Shown here: positions 10,501 through 21,036 of the stretch, piece after piece
Layout: each line of letters begins with the position of its first letter
How positions within the stretch are numbered: position 1 is the stretch's first letter
Source: Micractinium sp. NFX-FRZ
Taxonomy: Eukaryota > Chlorophyta > Trebouxiophyceae > Chlorellales > Chlorellaceae
Length of the DNA: 64,000 nucleotides
NCBI GenBank assembly: GCA_029339195.1
Contig: JAPTJF010000040.1
Location: 1 to 64,000, forward strand
Direction: 5' to 3'
The notes under the pieces: generated by a model
Told to the model about the DNA's origin: nothing
What the model saw: only the letters and a program-made list of their open reading frames with translations
Database searches by the model: none
Position numbers and translations under genes: made by a program

Positions 10501-12468
10501 CCATCTCTGGGACGGGCAAGTACTTGAAGGACCAGAAGGAGGGTGTGCAGGTGAGGGTGCTATGTGTATATCATATGCACAAAGAGTATGTGCTGGTGTT
10601 GGAGGGAAGGATGACGGGGTGTTGGTGTTGGCAAGTCCCTGCAAGACCAGAAGGGCACCGTGCAGGCACGGATTGACTGATGGAAGCGGCTGCTTGTGGA
10701 TAGCAAAGGGACGGGGTGTTGGTGTGGGCAAGAACCCTGAAGCACTGCAGGGCAGCGTGCAGATGGGGGATTGCACGTGCATTGACTATGAGGTGTGGTT
10801 CGAGAGCAGGAGGCAATCGGCTAAGTGCCTGGAGCAGCGCAAGGGTGGGCAGTGGGCAGGCAAGGGTTAGGGCGTGCATTGCTATAATGCTGCATGGTGA
10901 ATGCAGCGGCAGCATGTTCAGCCCCATCATGTCCGTGACAGGCGAGTCCGGTGGAGCCCACCGAGAGCCCGTGGCTCGACCTGCAGCCCACCGAGAGCCC
11001 GTGGCTCGACCTGCAGCCCACCGAGAGCCCGTGGCTCGACCTGAGTCAACTCTCTACAAAGATTCAAGTGCTTTCCTCGTCATCTTGAAACGTGCCCTTG
11101 TGTGCTGCCTCCACAGGTCATTGCGGTGGAGCCCACCGAGAGCCCGGTCATCAGCGGCGGCAACCCCGGCCCACACAAGATCCAGGTGGGTGAGGATGAC
11201 AATAGGGTTGCCCTTCGAGTGCGCGCCATGTACCAGCGTCCCGCCGCCGCCCCCCGTGCCCCTGCGTAACCCCGCGCCCCTGCTGCGTGCTGTGCTGTGC
11301 TCTCCCGCCATCGCCTGATCCCTGCCGTCCCTTGAGCGCCGCCTGCCCGTCTGCCAGCCAGCCCTGCACTTCCTGCGGGGCACCACCCCACCCACTGCAC
11401 CCTCTGCTTGTGCACGGCATCCGCGCCAGCTCTGGCCCCGAAGGTTCTGGATGCCGATGCACCACCTGCTGTGCTGCCCACTGTGCTCCCCTTGTACATG
11501 TCGTTGCCCCTTCTGCTTCTGCAGGGCATCGGCGCCGGCTTTGTGCCCAAGAACCTCGACGTGCCGCTGCTGGACGGCGTGGTGCAGGCAAGCCCTGCAT
11601 GCCTGGCGGTCTTGCTGCTAGTGTCTCGTTCTGCCTCTGGCCCCGCCCTGCCTGCCTGCGTGCCTGCCTGCCTGCACCCGCTGCCGCCGCAGCTGGCCTC
11701 CAGCTGCTTCCCAGCGTGAACGGGCCACGCTAGGGATTGGCACCCTGCTGCGCCACCCCTGGAGAGTCCTGCTCAACCCGATCCATGTCTCCCCCCCAGC
11801 ACGCCTCTGCTTGCTCATCCTCCATCTGATTGGGCTGCTTTGCATGTCTTTCCTTCACTCCCGGCAGGTCAACTCGGATGACGCCATCACGATGTCACGG
11901 CGGCTGGCTGTGGAGGAGGGCGTGATGGTGAGAGAGAGTGGGCGGTGTGAGAGTGGGTGATGTGGTGTGGTGGATGAGCGCACGTGCGTGGCAGCTGGCG
12001 GGCCACCGCGCATTCAGGTCGGATGGGGAGCAGGCTGGCTTGCAGGGGGAGCGCTGCCCCTGAGGCCAGCCGCAGCTGCCCGCATGCTCAGTTGACCGCC
12101 GTTTTTGCGCCTGCCGGTGTGGCCCTTCGGCCCTTTGTCTGCCCCTCACCCCTTCCCCCATGTCCCCTCACTCCTGGCATCTCCTTCTCCTTGCTCCCTG
12201 CCCCCCTGCCTCCCATCCTCCCGCCTCCCGCCTCCTCTCGTGGCCCGTCTTCCTCACCCACCGCCTCCCCCCGCCCCTCTCACTAACAACGCAGGTGGGC
12301 ATCAGCGCGGGCGCCGCAGTCAAGGCGGCCGTCGAGGTTGCCAACCGCCCGGAGAACGAGGGCAAGACGATCGTGGTCATCATCCCTTCCTTTGGAGAGC
12401 GTTACCTCTCCAGCGCCCTGTTCCAGTCGATCCGGGAGGAGGCCGAGGCGCAGACGTTTGAGGCGTGA
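7536..12468 (+). CDS. OASTL: Cysteine synthase (O-acetylserine (thiol)lyase)
   Basis: PLP enzyme that makes cysteine from O-acetylserine and sulfide. Exons: 7536-7544, 7725-7752, 7940-8032, 8274-8341, 8693-8726, 9048-9079, 9414-9516, 9874-9957, 10166-10246, 10483-10550, 11117-11185, 11525-11587, 11868-11927 and 12295-12468, total 321 residues, the length of the cytosolic plant enzyme. Motifs: [12 protein letters not shown], the PLP lysine in [16 protein letters not shown] substrate loop, [10 protein letters not shown] phosphate-binding loop, and [11 protein letters not shown] plus PSFGERYLS near the end. The chosen ATG (7536) has a strong ACCACCATG context. An in-frame extension to ATG 7240 through exons 7240-7325 and 7493-7544 would add a basic N-terminus that could be a transit peptide, so plastid targeting remains open. 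The intron after 11587 starts with GC instead of GT. Several introns hold copies of neighbouring exon ends. Confidence 0.93.
9320..9345 (+). repeat. Decayed copy of the start of OASTL exon 7
   Basis: The segment around 9320-9345 repeats the acceptor and first ~25 bases of the exon at 9414 (CAGGGCTACAAG...CTGACCATGCC) with several substitutions. It sits about 90 bp upstream in the preceding intron. Confidence 0.7.
9657..9700 (+). repeat. Perfect copy of the end of OASTL exon 7 with its donor site
   Basis: About 41 bases at 9657-9697 are identical to 9483-9523, the 3' end of exon 7 plus its donor GTGGGTG. The copy lies inside the following intron. Confidence 0.9.
10630..10766 (+). repeat. Two decayed copies of OASTL exon 10 end
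   Basis: 10630-10666 and 10727-10766 both resemble 10515-10551 (GGCAAGTACTTGAAGGACCA... to the donor). The first is closer to the original than the second. Both lie in the intron that follows that exon. Confidence 0.7.
10957..11046 (+). repeat. Three 30-bp tandem repeats derived from OASTL exon 11
   Basis: Three units at 10957, 10987 and 11017, each starting CCCACCGAGAGCCCG. The same string occurs inside exon 11 at 11131-11145 (coding PTESP). The array lies in the intron just upstream of that exon. Confidence 0.85.
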
Positions 12469-13820
12469 GGGCTGCGGCTGGGGGCCCCCGGCCGGCATCC
12501 TGTGCTTGCCTTGGGGAGCATCGTCCGGTGGCTGTCGACTAGGCGGGTGCACCACAGCGCGGCGTGGTGATCGTAATGTGGTGTGAAGCCGCGCAGTGGT
12601 GCATTATGGCACGGTGTGCTGCGCACATGTGCTCCCAACCAGGGGAGCCAGTTGAGCACCAGCTGTTATCCTTGTACATCCGCTCTCGCCTGGCGGCTAG
12701 TCATGCAGCATTGCAAGGTGTTCCGCCAAACCCTCCCCTTTTTCCTTCCGGTCCCTGGCCCTCTCGAGGGTGCCGCTCAACCTCTGCTTCTCCATTCATC
12801 CGCACTTGCTCACATAGCGGAACACTCTGTCGTATGCCAGCTCCTTCTTTATTGTCTCTGGCCTCATGGCGAACCAGCGGACTGATTGTAAACTTGCATG
12901 CATTTCGAGCTGAGCTTGGCTGCAGTGGGATTACGAGAGCAGTCACAGCCACAAAGCATGGGTCGTCAAGGTGTGACAGCAGCAATGGCGTGCAAACTGG
13001 TCAGGAGTCCAGCACCCTTGGCGGCCCCTTGCTCAGCCCTCCATCAGTCGCACCAGTTTTGTATGGTGCATACTAGAGTCCTTGAAACAGCGGGTCTTGA
13101 ACAATTACGCATGAAAGCTATTTGGATGCATGAGCCCTAGTCACGCTGGCGAGTCCGAAGTACCGTCATTCACGCCGCTTCTTGGCCTGAGGCAATGCGC
13201 ATCGCCGCGTCTGAGGTGTGCGAGACTTTCTGTCAAGGCATTGCAGCACAGCACAACTGGTGGACGAAGAGAGGAGCACTCAGACTACTGGGTGGCTCCA
13301 TCATCCATGAGCCTGCTCGGCAGTACATGCTCATGCGGCCCGCTGCTTGGGCGCCGCCCCGCCAGCTGGCTTCAGGTCCACATGCGTGCCTGCCTCTCCG
13401 CGGCCCGAGAACATTTCCACAGATCCTACGGCAACAAATTCTCGCGGCACCCGCCTCTGAGCAAGGTCAGCAGGGCTTGCAAACCCTCCCGACACTCCGT
13501 GCCTTCCGTCGCGGCGCCGGGCCTATCGGGCAGCAGACAGACATCACTCACTGCTCGGCAACTCTCCGAGACAGAGGCGGCGCACTTACTGCCCCTCACG
13601 CTCCACGCTCCTTCCCCTCTCTGCGCCGCTCTTTTTGACGGGCGGGCATTGAGCTGCCAAGGTACGTCTTTCGATTGCCGGGTAGAGCTGGCTAGGGAGC
13701 GGCACGACCGCAACGCTTTGGTTTGCAATCTTCCGCAGCACTGTTGCAGGCGCCTAACAGGCGTCTCGGCTCCCTGCCCTGCAGGCAATCGGCAGCAGGC
13801 GGAGCGCCGACATTGAGGCG
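12469..13820. other. Intergenic region after cysteine synthase
   Basis: 3' UTR of cysteine synthase (poly(A) signal at 12887), then the promoter of the next gene. Long open frames here lack splice structure or recognisable similarity, and I see no gene. Confidence 0.5.
12887..12891 (+). terminator. TGTAA poly(A) signal
   Basis: TGTAA about 420 nt after the cysteine synthase stop codon, a usual 3' UTR length for chlorophytes. Confidence 0.5.
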
Positions 13821-14840
13821 ATGGCCACAGCAGTAGAGGCCAGTGGGCCCGCAGCGGTGCCGCCAGGTCCGCCGCCGGCAGCAGCGTTTGCAGCGCCAGT
13901 CCCAGCGGCAACGCTGGAGCAGGCCAGCGCAGCACAAGAGGCGGCAGCCGCAGCAGCGCAGCCCACGGTGATGCGCACATGGTCTTCCTCGCAGCGGCCA
14001 CCGCCCTCCCCCTTTGAAGGCGTGCCGCTACACAGCGGGCTGCCGCCGCGCCCGCCACCTGTCCGGTCAAGCGGTGCAGAGGTTGAGGGGCCCTCTGCAG
14101 CGGAGGCGGAGGCGGAAGGTGCAGCAAACGGCAACCGGCGGAGCCCGCGCGGGCTCCAGCCAACCAAGTCAGCAATGAAGATCAGGCAGGAGGGGGGAGA
14201 GCAGGAAGCTGGGGTGGCGGCGCCGCCGGCGGACGTGCAGCAGACCAAGGGGCTCAGCTGGGCTGACACGCACGGCAAGGTGCGCGGGTGGGTCCCCCTG
14301 CTGCTGTGTGGTATGTGCAAGGGCGGTGGCTGACTACCAGGGTCGGGGCGCCTGCCCGGCGCAGTAGGGCGGGGCGGGGGGACGCTGCGTTTGGCAGGCC
14401 TGCATGCTGGTTTCTCAGCATGCAGCTCAGGGCTCAGATTCCCGACGTCAGCATGCTGAGGCTGCAATCTGCACTCCCAGTCACCTCCTGCTCCCACCCG
14501 CCCCCTACCAGCTCCGCCCCATGCCGCCCTCACTGCCAATACTTGCTGCTGCGTGCAACGACACCCGCACTCCGCTCAGCCCCTGGCCTGCCCCGAACGC
14601 TGCCCCAGTGCCCCGCCCCCTTCCCGCCCCCCTCCCGGCAATCCACAACGTGCAAAGCACCAGCCCCCTCCCTGCCCCTCATCCCCAACCCTCGGTCTCG
14701 CACCTTACTTCACGCCTTGCCCCCCCTCTCGCCCGTGCCATCCACCGCAGGCCATCCACCATGTGCAAGAGTACCAGCCGTCGGAGCACGGCAGCGAGGG
14801 CTCCAAAAAGAACCTTGGCTGCGGGTGCTGCATGCAATGA
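13821..14840 (+). CDS. Unknown 182-residue protein with LSWAD-HGK motif and C-terminal CaaX-like box
   Basis: Two exons, 13821-14279 and 14751-14840, joined by a phase-0 intron (GTGCGC donor, CCGCAG acceptor). The ATG has a GGCGATGG context. Residues 1-140 are low-complexity Ala/Pro/Glu. The only structured-looking part spans the intron: GLSWADTHGK, then AIHHVQEYQPSE. I recall similar SFAD/SWAD-GK---V-E(F/Y)-PSE stretches in short plant proteins of unknown function, but cannot name the family. The protein ends KKNLGCGCCMQ, where the last four residues CCMQ fit a CaaX prenylation box. The two upstream cysteines and nearby lysines resemble the palmitoylation and polybasic context of Ras-type tails. 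Membrane attachment by lipidation is inferred, not shown. Confidence 0.72.
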
Positions 14841-16122
14841 CGGGGCGGGCGGGCGGACGCGCCTGGGCAGGCCGGTGCGCCGGCTTTTGCCACGCGTGCT
14901 GTCCTCCCATCCTCCGCAGCCAACCTCAACCCCACACCATTTACTTATGCCTGGCCCGCACGCTAGTCAATCTCCGGTTGGTGCGCGCAGGCCGCCAAAC
15001 CCTTGCTTCCCACGTGTATCGGCGGCCCGAGCGCGCCGCAGCTCACGAGCCTGCCAGCCCGTTGTCTTCTCCCCTTTCCCTACAGTTTTCTGTTTCGCTG
15101 GAAGCTGTTCCCGCTGGAACGCCTGCCCCACCGATTCATTCGCTCAGTTTTTCGCTCACCATGCGCCTGCTGCATTCTTACAAAGGGTGCCTGCCCTCAG
15201 CAGCACCCCTGCCATAACCCTGCCCCTTCCCTCCATTCGTCCCGGGACCGCACTCCAATCTCCTGCCTATCGACTCCGTGACTCCAACCTGACCCTCTCT
15301 TGCGTGCTGTTTCTAACAATGAAGGCAGGCCTGCTGACAGCCCCTCAGTGCAATGAGGGGGTCCACACAAGAAACACACATGTGGTTGGCATGGGAAGCA
15401 CGAAGCAGTGGACAGCCAGGAGCGCAGCACAAGAGCAGGAGAAGCAAGGCACAGCAGGGGAGAAGCAGAAGCGCAATGAGATGGTAGGGGAGGGGGGAGC
15501 AATTGCGGGCACGGAAGACTGTGACACAAAACTCATCGGCCTAGGGCCCATGAGCTGGATGAATGGGTTCTGTGGTTGATCAACGTTTGAGTAAAGAGTA
15601 TGTGCTGAGCGCGGTTACTGAGGGATGGGAGGATGAATGGCGAGGAGGTGAGGAAAATCGGGAGAAAGCAACACAAGGGCAGCGCTGTGCTGCAAGAAGG
15701 GGCGGGCAGACACGAGGGAACGCGGTGCATGCATGGGGGGACGGGGCGCAGAAAGCACAACCAAAGCGTTCAAAGCGTGGGTTTGGCTGGTGGTACACGG
15801 GCGGCGGCAACAGGCGTGATCGGCACGCCGGGAATGCGGTACATGGGAGCACGGGGTGGGGGTTCAATGCTAAGATAGGGGGGCAACGTGGGCGGTGGTT
15901 GGAGGTCCCAGGGTGGGGTCTCGTCAAGGTATTGCACCAACCGCCCTAGCAGCCTCTCAACAGGCTCTCAACACAAACGGAAGCGGCAGCACATCACCAC
16001 CGGATGGTCGCAGGTTGGCAAGGGAGGACGACATGACGGAGCGGGCAGAGGAGGAACCAGCAGGCACTGCCAGCAGGTGGGCGGCGTCCCCGGACAGCCC
16101 GCCAAGCCATAGTCATCAGTCA
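14841..16122. other. Intergenic region, tail to tail
   Basis: 1.28 kb between two stop codons on opposite strands. Frames here have no credible splice sites or similarity. The left half is pyrimidine-rich on the + strand and the right half purine-rich, as expected for two facing 3' UTRs. Confidence 0.5.
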
Positions 16123-18914
16123 TCACAGGTTGGTGGGCAGCATCAGCGCCGACTTCATGTAGTCATACAGAGTGAAACCCACGGCGGTCGACGGGACCAC
16201 CTTCAAGTAGTTGATGTGCAGCCCTGCAAAGAGGCAGCGCCATCCGTGGCGCTGCACCAGCAGCACCAGCGCCTGCGGGGTGGAGCGCAGGCTCAGCTGC
16301 GGGCGGCCCGCCGCCAGCTGGCGGGCCGGCGAGTTGGCCGCAGCTTCTCGCAGCTTCAGGCCCTCCACCTGCATTGGATTGAATGACAAGTTGAGGTAAA
16401 CATGAAGGCAGAGGTGTTGGGTGCAGGGAGAGCTCGCAGCGAGCGGCGGGTGAGCAGCTGCGGTGCTGCGGGTGCGCTTCGCATGCTGTGCGGAATCAGG
16501 GAGGCGAGCACAGCGGGTCAACAGGCACCCAGGCAAGCAGCCTGTGGCCCCAGCCAGACACAGAGCAACTTGCGTACAAGGCACCTGGCGCACCTGCATC
16601 TGCCGCCGCACGACGTCAAACGGGTATGTGACGGTCTGCGCCGCCAGCCCCGCCACCGCGCCAAAAGAGAGCATCACGGGCACCGGCAGGCGCGGCTTGC
16701 CGTCGACGCCCGTGCGGGAGAGGCCTCGAGGGTTGGAGTGGTGGTACCACTGCAGGTCAGGGCAGGGCAGGCAGCAGCCAATGAGTAAGGGGTGACTGAA
16801 CAAGTTTGGGCTGACTGACTGCAGGGGAGTGGGTGACTGGCTGCAGGGAAGGGGATGAACTGCACTGGGAATCTTGCTAAAATGCATGCTTAGTAAGCAA
16901 GCAAGGAGCCGGCGGGCGAACAAACAGCTGGCCTTGCCAAGTGCATCACCCAATCCAAGTTGCCCGACCGCCCAGCGCGACACGCCAGCTCAGCACACCT
17001 GCTTCAGGTGCTGATATGTCCAAAACTTGAGCCCCGCATAAGGCAGGATGCCATACATCGAGGCACCCACCCCGTGGTACAGCCCCCGCAGTCCCTCGCT
17101 CCGAAAGGTGCTGACCAGCACGCCCCGCAGCGTGTGCTCTGGCGCAGGATGCGGCAGGCGCAGCAGGTGCAGGCCGCGCGCGGCCCCCGGCGGGCCGCGC
17201 CCCTGCAGCCGACTGCCGCACCCCCCTGCGCTGTAGGCTACCGCTGGGTGGGCTGTCAGCCCAGCCGCCAGCCGGCCTGCCGAGCTGGGCAGCAGCCCGC
17301 CAGCGCTGCCGCACGCGCCGCTGCTGCAGCCTCGGCTGCTGGCCAGCGCCAGTCCGCCGCCGTGGCGGCTCGCACACTGCGCTGCTGCTGCTGCTGCCGC
17401 TGCTGCTGTCCCTGCTGCCGGCGCCCGTGCTGCTGCTGACACACCGGCCCGGGCTACTGCGGCGGCGACGGTGGGCGCCGGTGCTGCTGCCAGCGCTGCC
17501 GCGCCAGCGGGCGCAGAGGTGGCCACCGTCAGTCCCGCAATGCCTGCCTCTGTGCTGTACGCCAGCCGAGTGCGGACCAGGTCAAGAGGGTATGTGACCA
17601 GCACGGCGCTGCCCCCGGCGGCGGCCCCAGCCATCAAGTCGAGCACGGGCGGCACGCGGTGCTCCTGCGGTGTGAGGAGGCCGAGAGTGCAGTGTGTGTG
17701 TGTGACGCTGCTGCGACGTGGAGACCCTCAGCCTGCATTGCTGGGCACTGCACCTGGCCGGTCCCCGCCTGAACAAGCAGCTGCCCGCCCCGCATCCTGC
17801 TGTGGCCCCCAGCGCTCGTGAAAGGCAGGTGCCGAAGCCAAGCGCGCACCTGCGCGCCCAGCACCCCCGCCGCCAGCAGCATTCGCCTGTAATGCTCGTA
17901 GGCCCAGTAGTGCACCTGCAGTAAGGAAGAGGGTCAGTGGGCAAAGGGCATAAGCAGTGCACATGCCGCCACATGGCGCCAGCTCAGCTTGCGGCTGCTC
18001 TCAGAACACCGCCCACACTCGCTAGCCGGGCTGCCCGGCTGCAGCCGCTATTGCTGCCGCTGCTGTGCTGCGGCTCCACTGCTGGCGTATCCATACCCAG
18101 CCCAACGCAAAGGTAACCCCGCCTTGCTCACCGCTGCATAGGGAACGATGCGCGTCACAGCCACACCGTTGCCCCGAAAGAGCCCGGGGACGCCCTCGCT
18201 CCGGTAGATGTGCCTCAGCGTGGGCCCCAGCGCTGCCCCCTGCAGCTTCCCGGTCTGCAGTGCGCGACATAGATGCAGCCAGGCTGGGGGGGGGTAGGCG
18301 TGAGTGAGGGAGCACAAGGGCAGACAGACAGGGAGTGTAGGCGTAAGGAGGGAGCAAGGCGGGCGTGCTGACGAGTGGTCGATACCGGCGGAGGGCGCTG
18401 GGAGGCAGCCGGACAGCATGAGGCAGCGCGCGGATGCTCTTGGCACCAGCAGCGGTGCGGCAGCACCCACCTGGAACAGGATCTTGCACCGCTCCAGGGG
18501 CGCTATGACGGACTTGGCGGTAGCACCCGCAACACCGCCCGCCAGCAGCTCCTGCGGGCAGCGGCAGCGGGCATGCAGGAGGGTGACAAGCAGGGCGGGC
18601 ACGTACGGCGGCGCTGCTACTACATTACAGACCTTGAAGCGCCTGATCAGGACTGATCACATGCGCAACCTGACTGAGCCCCTGTAAAGAGGCAGGGTGG
18701 GCCTTCCTGCCGCCCGGCCAGGCCGGCCTCGTGAGCGGCGGCGGAAGCCAGGAGGCAGCCTGCACCGGCGGCGCCACAGGCCGCAAAAGAAATGCTTCAA
18801 CCGCCACCACGACACATGGCTCACCCTCACGGGCCCCGGGAGCCGCCGCAGCTCTTCAAAGACCGACCCCGCCGCCAGCGAGGGCCCTCCCCCGCTTGGG
18901 GGCGGGCCAGGCAT
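16123..18914 (-). CDS. Mitochondrial carrier, coenzyme A transporter type
   Basis: Seven exons in order: 18914-18825, 18551-18471, 18254-18132, 17915-17850, 17664-16999, 16749-16594 and 16368-16123, total 475 residues. Three mitochondrial-carrier signatures are present: APLERCKILFQ in repeat 1, YPLDLVRTRLAY in repeat 2 and YPFDVVRRQMQ in repeat 3. RGNGVAVTRIVPYAA, HYWAYEHYRR, MYGILPYAGLKFWTY and NYLKVVPSTAVGFTLYDYMK align with plant CoA carriers (CoAc1/2, SLC25A42 relatives), which import CoA across the inner mitochondrial membrane. The oddity is exon 5: between the second signature and its partner helix it has about 130 Ala/Gly/Arg-rich residues, where a matrix loop usually has about 40. This is either a genuine insertion or an unrecognised in-frame intron. 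Substrate assignment is by similarity only. Confidence 0.88.
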
Positions 18915-19195
18915 TGATATGGAGTCCCTGTCGCGAGCTGTGTGTGAGTAAGGAGGTCCTAGGTGGGCGGGCTTGTCGCACGTCAGGAATTGCGAAATTC
19001 CAGCCGGGACCCAACTCAAGGCTGCAGCTGGCGAGCCTTCAGGATGCGAGCACGCTCAAGCCAAGTGGTGAAGTAAAGGGTGTGTAGGGTTACAAACGAG
19101 CGCCTCACTGGCAGAGTGCTGACTGGGCCGGCCCTTGTTTGCGCTTGCAGGAATTTCTGCACCGTTTCACAGAGTGCAATTGTTCGCACGCATCC
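18915..19195. promoter_or_regulatory. Divergent promoter, carrier and sirtuin
   Basis: 281 bp between the start codons of two head-to-head genes. A possible extra sirtuin 5' exon (ATG at 19044, donor at 19068) would shorten it further. No motif is assigned. Confidence 0.4.
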
Positions 19196-20631
19196 ATGCA
19201 GTCATCCTTGGCCGACTTCAAAGCGGTCCTCGCCGCTGCGAATACGGTCGTGGTGCTCACAGGTGGGCACCGTTTGCTGAGCAGCTGTGCCCAGCGTTCA
19301 AGAGTCGTGGCAAGAGAGTATGTGCATTGGGTGTCACGGCGACTGCTTGAGCAGGCCGACAAGGGTTTTGGACAGGTGGCGTCCCGTTGCGCCGCCGGCG
19401 GCCCATGCCGCCGCCATTGTCGCCGCCACTGCGCTCTAACGGTCCCCGCTTGTGCTCCCCGGCAGGAGCGGGAGTGAGCGCAGAATCAGGCATCCCCACT
19501 TTTCGCGGGTCGGGTGGCCTGTGGCGTCAGTTTGAGCCTGGGGCGCTGGCCACACCCCAGGTGAGCGACGGCTCCACGAGCGCATGTGCAGCATTCTTTG
19601 TATACCTGAAACCCGCGGCTCAACAGTTGACCAGTGTCAACACGAAGCCGCATGTTGTGAACCAAACCCTGCAGGCCTTTGTGCGCAGGCCCTCGCTGGT
19701 GTGGGAGTTTTACTCATGGCGCCGGGACACGGCGGCGCGCTGCCGCCCAAACCGCGCGCACCACGCAATCGCAGCGCTCGAGCGTCGGCTGCGGCAGCGC
19801 CCCGACGGCGATGCCAACTTCACGCTGATTACTCAGAACGTTGACCGCTTCCATCAGGCAGCTGGATCCTCAAACATAATTGAGCTGCATGGAAGGCAAG
19901 CCCGGGGTGTCGAGGAAAGGCCCAGCTGGACTGGGCTCGGCTGGGACACAGGGCAGGCGCTGCCAAGTCTGCTTGCGACTAGTTTGAAGCTGCCAGCAGA
20001 CGCGCTGCTCACCACAAAGCTCTGTTAGCTAGCTAAAGCCAAGCCCAATGCACCACATTACGTGCCAGTCACTTCCACTATCTTGCACCCTCCCCTTGGC
20101 CCCCTGCCCCCTGCAGCATCTGGGACGTGTGCCGTGCGGGGCGGGGCGGCAAGAAGGCGGGCCCCTGCTGGGAGGACCGGCGGCAGCCGCTGGCGCCGGC
20201 GCTGGCAGGGCGGGGGGCACCTGATGGCGATGCCTCCCCCGCAGCAGACCTCCCTCTCGACCAGCTTCCCCACGATGCAGAGGGCCACTTGTTGCGCCCA
20301 GGGGTGGTGTGGTTCAATGAAATGCTGGACCCCGCGGTGCTGGCAGCAGCAGAGGCAGCCACGTCAGCATGCGAACTGTTCATCACAGCAGGCTACCAGC
20401 GCAGTGGTCTACCCAGCTGCCGGCTTTGCTCAGCAGGCGGCTGCTGGTGGAGCCGCCGTGGCAGAGTTCAATCTAGATGCCACACCACACTCCTCCTCGG
20501 GGCTGTGCCGCTTCGTCTTCCAGGGGAGGGCAGGCGACCTGCTGCCCGCGGCGTTTGGCGTGGAGGCGGAGGTGGAGGCGGCGATGGCGGCGCAGGAACA
20601 GCTGCAGCAGGGGCAGGGCGGGCAGGCGTGA
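19196..20631 (+). CDS. SIRT5-type NAD-dependent deacylase, with an apparent frameshift
   Basis: Exons: 19196-19262, 19466-19560, 19675-19895 and 20117-20631. Motifs: GAGVSAESGIPTFRG (NAD loop), TQNVDRFH (catalytic region), ELHG (catalytic His), RPGVVWFNE, and VVYPAAGF...VAEFN. Tyr and Arg in WEFYSWRRD match the YxxR that gives SIRT5 its preference for succinyl, malonyl and glutaryl lysine. Two oddities. First, after FITAG the frame breaks: one extra T at 20394 separates it from TSAVVYPAA, which continues in the +1 frame to the stop. Second, of the four zinc cysteines only the one in IWDVC is evident; the second pair is replaced by LPHDAEGHLLRP. The intron after 19895 has a GC donor. About 298 residues if the extra base is an assembly error; otherwise the gene is damaged. 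The exon with the start may extend to 19151. Confidence 0.82.
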
Positions 20632-21036
20632 TAGCCGGGCGCTGCTGCTGCTGCTGCATGTCCCGTGTTGCTTGCGGCCTGCCTGTCCGCAACTGCTCTT
20701 CCCCTGCAAACTGCTCCTTCAAGCTTGCTTGTAGCGTACAGCGTCATTGGCAGCTGGCAGAAAGTAGCAGTAGGATGCGCAAGGCAGAAGTGTGGGCAGC
20801 AGAGGGAGCAGCGGAGAGTCAAGCGGCAGATGAGAGTGGCAGTACATGGAGGGTAGAAGGGGAGGCATAGGCAAAACAAAGCAAAAGGCAGAGAAGTGGC
20901 ACAGAGATGAGCGGAGGGGGAGGTACAAGCGGGGGTGGCAGGGACCCGCAAAGGGAACAGGGGTGCGAACGGTAGCAGCCTGGGGCGCCGGCTCAGCATG
21001 GTCAAGCCAAGTAGAGCTTCAGCAAAAGCCGCCAGC
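20632..21036. other. Tail-to-tail intergenic region (sirtuin and VPS45)
   Basis: 405 bp between two facing stop codons. No gene or clear signal is seen. Confidence 0.5.

Noticed and set aside
11582..11587. GT donor at 11582 instead of the GC donor at 11588 in cysteine synthase
   Set aside because: It would delete two residues from a block whose length matches other cysteine synthases; GC donor with CAG|GCAAGC fits better.
13130..13816. 228-codon open frame upstream of the CaaX protein
   Set aside because: No conserved motif, no Kozak-like start and no splice link to the following gene.
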